Positions 1-5,500 of a stretch of 6,739 nt of DNA are shown piece by piece (positions within the stretch are counted from its first letter, which is position 1; each line of letters begins with the position of its first letter). The DNA lies in the NCBI GenBank assembly GCA_025354845.1, contig JANXMD010000225.1, forward strand, positions 1 through 6,739, read 5' to 3'. The position numbers and the translations under genes were made by a program. Source of the DNA: Verrucomicrobiota bacterium (GTDB taxonomy: Bacteria > Verrucomicrobiota > Verrucomicrobiia > Limisphaerales > UBA9464). Under the pieces are notes generated by a model that saw only the letters and a list, made by a program, of their open reading frames with translations, did not search any database and had not been told where the DNA came from.

Positions 1-237
1 AAACACCGTTTTTCGTTTGGAATCGCAATCGCCGGAACCTTGGCGATTCTGCTGATGGCCAGCCCCGGGTTCGCCGCCCTGGTGACGCAGTCCACCGATA
101 CCGTGACCGAGTCGGCGGCTTCCCAGTTCCCGGGCGCACCCTCGCTCGGGTCGCTCTTGGGGACCGCGGGCGCCTTGGTTTGTCTCGGCATTCTGACGGT
201 TGCCGGACTGATGCGGTCCCGGTCCCGCACCGTCTGA
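1..237 (+). CDS. Small exported/membrane protein with PEP-CTERM-like tail (5' end missing)
   Basis: The reading frame is open from the first base of the window and ends at a TGA at 235-237, giving 78 visible residues with the start codon outside. The visible N-terminus (KHRFSFGIAIAGTLAILLMA...) has a basic patch, a hydrophobic core and an A-A-rich end near residue 25, which looks like a signal peptide, so probably only one or a few codons are missing. A polar Ser/Thr-rich stretch of about 25 residues follows, then a second hydrophobic segment (GSLLGTAGALVCLGILTVAGLM), and the protein ends RSRSRTV. A proline/glycine motif, a membrane segment and a terminal arginine cluster in that order resemble PEP-CTERM-type sorting tails, but the canonical PEP residues are absent (PGAPS is seen instead). 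It could equally be a small two-helix membrane protein. The function is not recognised. A TTG at 40 is an internal in-frame codon and probably not the true start. Confidence 0.5.
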   Translation, partial: KHRFSFGIAIAGTLAILLMASPGFAALVTQSTDTVTESAASQFPGAPSLGSLLGTAGALVCLGILTVAGLMRSRSRTV

Positions 238-258
238 AGTTTTTTCACCGATTCTCGC

Positions 259-297
259 AACGGGCGCTGTTTCCCTCGGGAAGCCGGCGCCCGTTTT
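259..297 (+). terminator. Intrinsic-terminator-like hairpin between convergent genes
   Basis: A perfect 9-base inverted repeat, AACGGGCGC (259-267) and GCGCCCGTT (287-295), encloses a smaller nested stem TTCC/GGAA with loop CTCG, and is followed by a run of four T (294-297). It lies 22 bases after the stop of the left-edge gene and suits termination of that gene. The convergent minus-strand gene stops at 302, just beyond it. Read on the minus strand, the hairpin is followed by only two T, so it is a weaker terminator in that direction. Confidence 0.6.
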
Positions 298-301
298 GAT
301 T

Positions 302-991
302 TCAATGCAGGGCGAAGTGCGGGAGTTTTCCGCCTTTTCGGGACTGGGCGAGACGGACCAGATCGGCGAGCGCACTCGGACGGAGCTTCCCGCCGGCGAT
401 CACCCGCGTCCCGGGTTCAAGGACCGCCACGCAGACCGAGATCTCGCGGTCGTCTGCTGCAAACTCATCCGCATAGATCACCACGAGGTCATCGCCATCG
501 CGGACCTGCGCCACGCGCTGCCAATGACTCATTTCCATCTCGCGATCCAGCGACTCGAAGTTCGTTGCGGTAGTGGCGTGGGAGGAAAGGGATCGTCCGG
601 TCCAGACGCTGACTTCCCCTTCGCGTACGGCCTCCAAGGCCAGCTTCGCCTCCTGCGGTAGGGGCGTCGCGCCTGCGACTAGCCGCCCCAGGAGCAGCGG
701 AATCCGCCCCACCCGGGCGTCGACCTGGGTCTCGGTTCTTTCGTCAGCGCCTTCGGCCCTCTCAACGAGGTGGGAGCGGAGCAGGGCGATGCCGGTCGAG
801 ACTCGCGATCCACTATGGGACTCCATCCAAAGCGCCGCCGCCGCGACGAAAGGAATGGCCATGCTCACTAGGATCATTCCGACTAGTAGCCGCCGGGTGT
901 TTTTCCAGAAGGCTGAGCTTCCGTTGCCGGAAGGGGGAGCTGCCCCAGCCGAAGGCGGATGCGAGCGGGCGTCATCGGGTTGGAGACTCAT
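302..991 (-). CDS. Membrane-anchored protein with divergent DUF4252-like C-terminal region
   Basis: This is a 229-residue protein of unknown function. Residues 1-30 are polar, Pro/Gly/Ser-rich and presumably cytoplasmic. Residues 34-55 (RLLVGMILVSMAIPFVAAAALW) form one membrane helix, and the basic residues before it (KNTRR) fit an N-in, C-out topology. The exported part, about 85-215, can be aligned by eye with the DUF4252-type protein encoded just upstream. Shared positions include V-(D/N)-x-R, LL...RL.A, then W-x-R-V...V...D, V-x-VLE, G-x-(L/I)-RP-x-x-LA-x-L. The catalytic role, if any, is unknown. It starts 39 bases after the stop of the upstream gene on the same strand, so the two are probably one operon. 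The ATG at 991 is the natural start for this frame, with no evident Shine-Dalgarno sequence in front. The relationship to DUF4252 is inferred from pattern, not from a profile search. Confidence 0.75.
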   Translation of the reverse strand: MSLQPDDARSHPPSAGAAPPSGNGSSAFWKNTRRLLVGMILVSMAIPFVAAAALWMESHSGSRVSTGIALLRSHLVERAEGADERTETQVDARVGRIPLLLGRLVAGATPLPQEAKLALEAVREGEVSVWTGRSLSSHATTATNFESLDREMEMSHWQRVAQVRDGDDLVVIYADEFAADDREISVCVAVLEPGTRVIAGGKLRPSALADLVRLAQSRKGGKLPHFALH

Positions 992-1030
992 GTGGATGAG
1001 TTGAGTTCGGAGGATGGGCGCGTCGAGGCG

Positions 1031-1642
1031 TCAAGGTTTCTTCGACGCACCCGAATCGTCCTGTTTCTTGGCGGGGATCGGGAGATGCTTCAGCGGCTCG
1101 ATGCCAAAACGTTCACCCAAGGTCGCCAACTTCTCCGGGCGGATGTCGCCCGACACGTGAACCACCACGGCCTGGTGCTTGGATTCGAGGACCGTCACGA
1201 CAATGCCCTGGACCACTTCGCTACCCTGGGTGCGGACGTGCACCGCAACCTCTTGGTCAGCCTCGGACACGGACACCACGCGCTCCCAGCCGGCGGCATC
1301 GAGGGACTTGCGAAGGGCGTGCACATGATCTGTGTTGGCGGAGCGATTCGAGTCATCGAGGCCGATGACGTGCACGCGAACGCTGCGGATGCCCCCCAGC
1401 AATTCGGCAACCTCCGGCTGATCCTTGGCGGCGAGCCGGGCGGCCATGCCGAGGAGGTTGTCCCGGAGGTTGACCTCGACGAATTCGCCACCCTTCTTCG
1501 GGGGCGTCCAGGTGCCGAGATCCACGCTGATGGATTGTGCCGGACTGGAGTCGGCGGCGACCGGCAGCGCAATCCAGACAGACAGCGCGGCAGCGACGGC
1601 CGGCGCGGTGCGGTGGAGGAGACGAGTGAAGGGAGATTTCAT
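1031..1642 (-). CDS. DUF4252-type exported protein
   Basis: The protein is 203 residues when started at the ATG at 1642. Residues 1-30 make a clear signal peptide (MKSPFTRLLHRTAPAVAAALSVWIALPVAA|D), which places it outside the cytoplasm. It has no lipobox cysteine. Residues about 53-185 resemble DUF4252: an N-terminal helix with small hydrophobic residues (EVNLRDNLLGMAARL), a strand SVRVHVIGLDD, then WERVVSVSE, EVAVHVRTQ, GIVVTVLESKHQAVVVHVSGDIRPEKLATLGERF. The tail is lysine-rich. The family has no established molecular function. The frame is open further upstream, with GTG/ATG codons at 1696 and 1693 and a GAGGTG before them, but those starts would put 17 extra residues before the signal peptide, so 1642 is preferred. 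It heads a two-gene unit with the membrane-anchored relative at 991-302. No ECF sigma factor gene, a partner I recall for some DUF4252 loci, lies beside it. Confidence 0.78.
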   Translation of the reverse strand: MKSPFTRLLHRTAPAVAAALSVWIALPVAADSSPAQSISVDLGTWTPPKKGGEFVEVNLRDNLLGMAARLAAKDQPEVAELLGGIRSVRVHVIGLDDSNRSANTDHVHALRKSLDAAGWERVVSVSEADQEVAVHVRTQGSEVVQGIVVTVLESKHQAVVVHVSGDIRPEKLATLGERFGIEPLKHLPIPAKKQDDSGASKKP

Positions 1643-1761
1643 GAAGGTGACGGGAATGAGTTGAAGTGAACCGGAGGATTCCGGTGGCTTCATCACCCGC
1701 GACCCACCTCTCGGGTTTCAGGAAATCTTGTGGCCGTTTTCGGATCCGAGTTCCAGAAACG
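1643..1761 (-). promoter_or_regulatory. Leader/promoter region of the DUF4252-type operon
   Basis: These 119 bases lie between the terminator of the FKBP gene and the chosen start of the DUF4252-type gene, so the promoter of that two-gene unit should be here. I cannot point to a convincing -35/-10 pair on the minus strand. The region contains a 14-base perfect stem-loop, CCGGA-GGAT-TCCGG (plus strand 1671-1684), 28-42 bases ahead of the start, and a GAGGTG that could serve the alternative ATG at 1693. The location of the promoter is inferred from gene order only. Confidence 0.3.
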
Positions 1762-1789
1762 AAAAACGGCGGCCGTTTGGCCGCCGTTT
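1762..1789 (-). terminator. Strong intrinsic terminator after the FKBP gene
   Basis: A perfect 11-base inverted repeat, AAACGGCGGCC (1764-1774) and GGCCGCCGTTT (1779-1789), with a four-base loop, is read on the minus strand 42 bases after the FKBP stop codon. The 3' arm runs into five consecutive T on the minus strand (1766-1762), the classical layout of a Rho-independent terminator. It should end the E2-E3-FKBP transcript and insulate it from the DUF4252-type operon downstream on the same strand. Confidence 0.85.
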
Positions 1790-1831
1790 GGAGAGTGGAA
1801 AACTCGGTGGATGCGCACCGTCGCGCCGCCG

Positions 1832-2539
1832 TTACTTGCCCGCGGGCTCGATCGCCAGCAACTCGACGTCGAAAATGAGGGCGCTGTTGGGTCCGATCTT
1901 CGGTCCAGGGCTCTGCTCACCGTAGGCGAGGTTGGAGGGTAGGAAGATCTGCCACTTGTCGCCTTCCTTCATCATCAGCAGCGCTTCGGTCCAACCCTTG
2001 ATGACACCGCCGACTGGAAAGCTGATCGGCTCGCCGCGCTGCACCGAACTGTCGAACACCGAGCCGTCGATGAGGGTGCCGTGGTAGTGGACCTTCACCG
2101 TGTCGGTGGCCTTGGGAGTGCGGCCGGTGCCGGACTTGTTCACCTTGTACTGGAGCCCGGTGGCGGTCGCTTTGACGCCTTCCTTTTTGGCGTTCGCTTC
2201 GAGGAACGCCTGGCCCTTCTTCAAGTTTTCATCGCCGGCGGCCTTCTGGCGCGTTTCCACCTTGGCCATGAGCTCGGCTTGGAACGCAGTCAGCACCTGC
2301 TTCATCTCCTCGGGAGTGAGGGTGAGCTTGTCAGCGAAGGCATCGGAAAGGCCCGCGGCGACTGCCTTCGGGTTCAGATCAAGCTCTTGACGCTTCATGT
2401 TGATCCCGATGTCGGCACCAATCGCGTAGCTCACGCGGACCTTGGGATCCTTGAGATCGAGCTTGTCCTGGGCGAGGGCGATGGAGGCGGGGGCCATGAG
2501 GAGGGTGAGGGCGAGAGAACGGAGTCGGGGTGAGGTCAT
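1832..2539 (-). CDS. Exported FKBP-type peptidyl-prolyl cis-trans isomerase
   Basis: This 235-residue protein catalyses cis-trans isomerisation of X-Pro bonds and helps fold exported proteins. Residues 1-23 are a signal peptide ending ALA|Q, with no lipobox Cys. Residues about 32-125 are the helical FKBP_N dimerisation region seen in Mip/FkpA-like proteins (VSYAIGADIGINMKRQ, AAGLSDAF, LTPEEMKQVLTAFQAEL). Residues about 128-231 are the FKBP catalytic domain. The pocket residues are present: VHYHGTL (Tyr), VFDSS (Phe-Asp), ISFPVGGVIKGW (Phe, Val-Ile, Trp), NLAYGE (Tyr) and LIFDVELL (Phe). The open frame extends upstream to 2902, but that part overlaps the E3 gene and is out-of-frame shadow. The ATG at 2539 gives the signal peptide directly. 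It lies 77 bases behind the E3 gene and may be read from the same transcript, although its product acts in the periplasm. It resembles fkpA/mip, but the exact subfamily is uncertain. Confidence 0.93.
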   Translation of the reverse strand: MTSPRLRSLALTLLMAPASIALAQDKLDLKDPKVRVSYAIGADIGINMKRQELDLNPKAVAAGLSDAFADKLTLTPEEMKQVLTAFQAELMAKVETRQKAAGDENLKKGQAFLEANAKKEGVKATATGLQYKVNKSGTGRTPKATDTVKVHYHGTLIDGSVFDSSVQRGEPISFPVGGVIKGWTEALLMMKEGDKWQIFLPSNLAYGEQSPGPKIGPNSALIFDVELLAIEPAGK

Positions 2540-2616
2540 GTGACAGAGTTCAGATTGTCCCGGCTGGTCCCGCGACCGGTCCGGCACGGAAGAGCGGGCG
2601 CGGGGTGAGGGAGGTG

Positions 2617-4041
2617 TTAGTGGGTCGCTTTTTTGCGAGAAAACACGTGGGTGGCATGGCCGAAGAAGACCTCGGCCGATTCCATCAGCGTCTCCGAAAG
2701 GGTCGGGTGCGGATGCACGATTGCGGCCAGATCTTCCGCAGTCGCGCCCATCTCGACGGCAATGGCGCCTTCGCCGATGAGTTCGCCGGCACCATGGCCG
2801 ACAATGCCAACGCCGAGAATTCGGTGGGTCTCCGGCTCCAGAATGAGCTTGGTGAGGCCGTCGGTACGGTCGTAGGTGAGCGCACGGCCCGAGGCGCCCC
2901 ACGGGAACTTCGCGACTTCAAACGCGATGTTCTTCTGGCGGGCTTCGGATTCGGTAAGGCCCACCCACGCGACCTCGGGGTCGGTGAAAACGACCGCGGG
3001 AATCGCGTAGTCGTGGTTCACCGCCGAGCCCTCGCCGGCGATGTTTTCCACGGCGATGCGGGCTTCCTTGCTGGCCTTGTGCGCCAGCAGAATGCCTCCG
3101 GCGATGTCGCCGATGGCGTAAATATTCGGGTCCGCCGTGGCCATGTGCTCATCCACCTTGATGAACCCACGCTCGTCCTTTTGAACCTGGGTATTCTCCA
3201 GCCCCATATCCTGGCCGTTCGGAGTGCGACCCACCGACACCAAAACGCGGTCGTAGAGTTCCTCAAGCTTCTGGCCGTTGAACTCGGAGGTTACCTTGAT
3301 CTGTTTCCCGACGGTCTTGATCTCGAGGACCTTCGACTTGAGACGGACTTCCTTGAACGCCTTCTTGGCGTAGGCGGCGACCGGGCGGGCGAGGTCGGGA
3401 TCCGCACCGGCAAGGATGGCTTCCATCGCTTCGATCACGGTCACCTTCGAACCCATCGAGGCGTAGACGGTACCGAGCTCCATGCCGATGTAGCCGCCAC
3501 CGATCACCAGCAGGTTCTCGGGAATGTCCGGAATCTCAAGGGCCTCGGTGGAGGTCATCACTCGGGGGTTGCCAAGGTCAAAGGCCTTCGGCATGGCGGG
3601 GCGAGAGCCCACGGCCACGATGGCCTTCTCGAACTTCACGAACTTCTGTCCTTCCGGAGTCTCCACGCGGAGGGTCGAGGAATCCTCAAAATGGCCGCGA
3701 CCGTACAAGACGGTGACGCCGCGCATTTTCGCGAGGCTCGAAATGCCCTGGGCGAGCTTTTCGAGGATGCCATCTTTCCAGGCACGAAGTTGGGTCAGGT
3801 CGATCACCGGCTCGGAGAAGCGGATTCCGCGGTGTGCGGATTCGCGTGCCGAGACGATGGCGTGACTGGCGTTGAGCAGGGCCTTGGACGGGATGCACCC
3901 GCGGTTCATGCACACGCCGCCGAGGCGCGAATCACGTTCCACCAGGATCACCTTGCGTCCGAGGTCGGCCGCGTAAAAGGCGGCCGCATAGCCACCGGGC
4001 CCGCCGCCCACCACCACGATGTCTGTCGAAATCGGTTCCAT
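2617..4041 (-). CDS. lpdA: Dihydrolipoamide dehydrogenase (E3)
   Basis: This 474-residue flavoprotein reoxidises the dihydrolipoyl group on E2 and passes electrons through FAD and a disulfide to NAD+. It is full length for the family. The FAD-binding motif is VVGGGPGGYAA (residues 11-20). The redox-active disulfide is C44/C49 in GGVCMNRGCIPSKALL. The NAD-binding Rossmann motif is VIGGGYIGMELG (179-190), and the second FAD contact is IYAIGDIAG (307-315). The C-terminal interface domain carries the catalytic His-Glu pair in HPHPTLSE (H445, E450), which belongs to the partner active site in the homodimer. The ATG at 4041 puts the FAD motif at the usual distance from the N-terminus. It starts 23 bases after the E2 stop codon, so the two are surely co-transcribed. 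Related members of the family, such as mercuric reductase and glutathione reductase, are less likely given the E2 neighbour and the HPHPTLSE ending. Confidence 0.97.
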   Translation of the reverse strand: MEPISTDIVVVGGGPGGYAAAFYAADLGRKVILVERDSRLGGVCMNRGCIPSKALLNASHAIVSARESAHRGIRFSEPVIDLTQLRAWKDGILEKLAQGISSLAKMRGVTVLYGRGHFEDSSTLRVETPEGQKFVKFEKAIVAVGSRPAMPKAFDLGNPRVMTSTEALEIPDIPENLLVIGGGYIGMELGTVYASMGSKVTVIEAMEAILAGADPDLARPVAAYAKKAFKEVRLKSKVLEIKTVGKQIKVTSEFNGQKLEELYDRVLVSVGRTPNGQDMGLENTQVQKDERGFIKVDEHMATADPNIYAIGDIAGGILLAHKASKEARIAVENIAGEGSAVNHDYAIPAVVFTDPEVAWVGLTESEARQKNIAFEVAKFPWGASGRALTYDRTDGLTKLILEPETHRILGVGIVGHGAGELIGEGAIAVEMGATAEDLAAIVHPHPTLSETLMESAEVFFGHATHVFSRKKATH

Positions 4042-4064
4042 GGAGCGATGTGGATGCGATGGGA

Positions 4065-5354
4065 TTACAGCTTCACGTCAGATTCGGTGAATTCCTGGAG
4101 GGCCTTGACCAGATCCACCGTGAACCGCGCCGCGCTGCCACCGTCAATGATGCGGTGATCGTAGCTGACCGTGATGGGCATCATCGGGCGCGCCTCGATC
4201 TTGCCGTCGGCGGTGACTACCGGCTTTAGCTGGGTTTTGCCGATCCCGAGAATTGCCGACTCCGGCTTGTTAATGATCGGCGTGAAATGACCGCCGCCGA
4301 TGGCCCCTTGATTGGAAATGGTAAACGTGCCGCCCTTCATGTCGTCGGCACCGACCTTGCGATCACGCGCCTTCTCGGCAATGGCGGCGAGCTCCTGCGC
4401 GATCTGCAGCAGCGACTTCTTGTCGGCGTCGCGCAGCACCGGGACCAGCAGTCCAGCGTCGGTGTCGACCGCGATGCCAATGTGGTAGTACTGCTTGAGC
4501 ACCAGGGTTTGGGCGACCTCGTTGACGCTTGAATTGAAGCGCGGGTGGCGTTTCAGAGCGGAAACCAGCGCCTTGATGATGAACGGCGTCGGAGTGAGGC
4601 GGGCGCCGGCTTTTTCATAGGCGGCCTTGTACTGCTTGCGTAGGGCCTCGATGTGGGAGAGGTCGGCATCGTCAAACTGGGTGACGTGCGGGAGACTGAC
4701 CGAGTTCTCCACCATGCGTGCGGCAATCACCTTGCGCAGCTCGGTGAGCGGCTCGGAGACCACCGGGCCAAACACGGAAAAGTCGGTGGAAACCGGTGCG
4801 AAGGACAGGCCCTTGGGTTCATCGGCGTACCGGCCGGCGCGGGCGACGGCCCGTTCCAGGCGGGAAACGTAGCGGGCGAGATCGGTGAGAACCACCCGGC
4901 CGCCGGACTCGCTACCGGTCACGCGGCTGAGCGGAATGCCCATTTCGCGGGCCACCTTCCGGACGTATGGGGAAGCCGCCGGAATGGGGCCGTCTTCACC
5001 GGCATCGACGGCGAGCGGGGCGTCATCCTCATCGTCCTCAACGATTTGGGCACGTCGGGCAGGGCGGGCGGCACTTGCGCCGGCCTTGGCCGCGGCGGCG
5101 GGAGCAGGGGAGGCGCCACCAGAGGCACCGGTCAGGGTCAAGATGACCGCGCCCACGGAAATTTTCTCACCTTCGCGGACGCGGATCTCCGCCACGGTCC
5201 CGGCAGCACTCGACGGAATCGGCGCAACCGCCTTTTCCTGTTCGAGTTCGATGATGGTCTGGCCGGCGGTGATGGCATCGCCCGCCTTGACGAGAATGCT
5301 GACCACCGTGCCGCTGTCTGCACTGTCGCCAATCTTCGGAAGTCTTACGTCCAT
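4065..5354 (-). CDS. aceF: Dihydrolipoamide acyltransferase, E2 of a 2-oxoacid dehydrogenase complex (probably pyruvate)
   Basis: This 429-residue protein forms the core of the complex and transfers the acyl group from its swinging lipoyl arm to CoA. Residues 1-76 are a single lipoyl domain with the modified lysine at K41 (LEQEKAVAPIPS); the preceding residue is Glu rather than the common Asp. Residues 77-123 are a flexible Ala/Pro linker with an acidic patch (EDDEDD, 106-111). Residues about 124-162 form the peripheral subunit-binding domain (ASPYVRKVAREMGIPLSRV...GGRVVLTDL), which docks E1 and/or E3. Residues about 203-429 are the catalytic trimer domain with SYDHRIIDGG (H400, D404) and the TISNQGAIGGGHFTPIIN loop. 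The segment LPHVTQFDDADLSHIEALRKQYK resembles pyruvate-type E2 more than succinyl- or branched-chain types, so acetyl transfer is the best guess. It is first in the unit with E3 and diverges from mlaE. No E1 gene adjoins it. No Shine-Dalgarno sequence is evident before the ATG at 5354. Confidence 0.93.
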   Translation of the reverse strand: MDVRLPKIGDSADSGTVVSILVKAGDAITAGQTIIELEQEKAVAPIPSSAAGTVAEIRVREGEKISVGAVILTLTGASGGASPAPAAAAKAGASAARPARRAQIVEDDEDDAPLAVDAGEDGPIPAASPYVRKVAREMGIPLSRVTGSESGGRVVLTDLARYVSRLERAVARAGRYADEPKGLSFAPVSTDFSVFGPVVSEPLTELRKVIAARMVENSVSLPHVTQFDDADLSHIEALRKQYKAAYEKAGARLTPTPFIIKALVSALKRHPRFNSSVNEVAQTLVLKQYYHIGIAVDTDAGLLVPVLRDADKKSLLQIAQELAAIAEKARDRKVGADDMKGGTFTISNQGAIGGGHFTPIINKPESAILGIGKTQLKPVVTADGKIEARPMMPITVSYDHRIIDGGSAARFTVDLVKALQEFTESDVKL

Positions 5355-5429
5355 AAATGGAGGGCAGAATCTGGAGGACGAACGGCGCGGGGGAAAGGGA
5401 TTTTTGGATTGGAGACCGGGGAAGCCGTT

Positions 5430-5445
5430 TTCCCGTCGCCGGGAA
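5430..5445. repeat. Perfect inverted repeat TTCCCG-N4-CGGGAA (candidate operator)
   Basis: TTCCCG (5430-5435) and CGGGAA (5440-5445) are exact reverse complements separated by TCGC, a 16-base dyad near the middle of the divergent promoter region. It is not followed by a T run, so it is not a terminator. The size and spacing fit a binding site for a dimeric regulator, but no regulator gene is in the window and the site could be chance in GC-rich DNA. Confidence 0.4.
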
Positions 5446-5461
5446 TTGACCCAAATCCGGG

Positions 5462-5483
5462 TTTCCCGCCGCGCTTTTCCCGC
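5462..5483 (+). repeat. Two direct copies of TTTCCCGC ahead of mlaE
   Basis: The octamer TTTCCCGC occurs at 5462-5469 and again at 5476-5483, 14 bases apart, and ends 17 bases before the mlaE start codon. Both copies share the TTCCCG core with the inverted repeat at 5430-5445. They may be additional regulator contacts or lie in the mlaE 5' leader. No function is shown. Confidence 0.35.
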
Positions 5484-5500
5484 TATCGTCGCCTCGCCGA

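Larger units (their letters stand above)
5355..5500. promoter_or_regulatory. Divergent promoter region between E2 and mlaE
   Basis: These 146 bases separate the start codons of two diverging genes, so promoters for both directions should lie here. Candidate core elements are weak. A TTGACC at 5446-5451 on the plus strand would suit a -35 box, but no convincing -10 hexamer follows at 16-18 bases, and TATCGT at 5484-5489 is too far from it. The main structure is a cluster of TTCCC/GGGAA elements between 5419 and 5483. Neither start codon is preceded by a recognisable Shine-Dalgarno sequence. Confidence 0.6.

Noticed and set aside
959..1669. A 236-codon plus-strand open frame opposite the DUF4252-type gene
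   Set aside because: The minus-strand frame has a good signal peptide and a family-like pattern, whereas this one has His/Gly/Asp-rich composition typical of an antisense shadow.
2559..2584. Possible hairpin (GGTC-CCGC-GACC with flanking CCGG) between lpdA and the FKBP gene
   Set aside because: The core stem is only four bases, the outer pairing is imperfect and no T run follows on the minus strand, so it is not supported as a terminator or processing site.
2540..2902. N-terminal extension of the FKBP open frame beyond the ATG at 2539
   Set aside because: It would overlap the end of lpdA, encodes Arg/Pro/His-rich sequence and would bury the signal peptide. The start at 2539 is far better.
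2530..4158. A 542-codon open frame on the plus strand opposite lpdA and the end of the E2 gene
   Set aside because: It lies antisense to unmistakable E3 and E2 sequence. Long antisense open frames are expected in GC-rich genes, and its translation is rich in Gly, His, Arg and Val with no recognisable motif.
5446..5489. sigma70-type promoter for mlaE using TTGACC (5446) and TATCGT (5484)
   Set aside because: The gap between the hexamers is 32 bases, far from the usual 16-18, and no better -10 sequence is found at the right distance.
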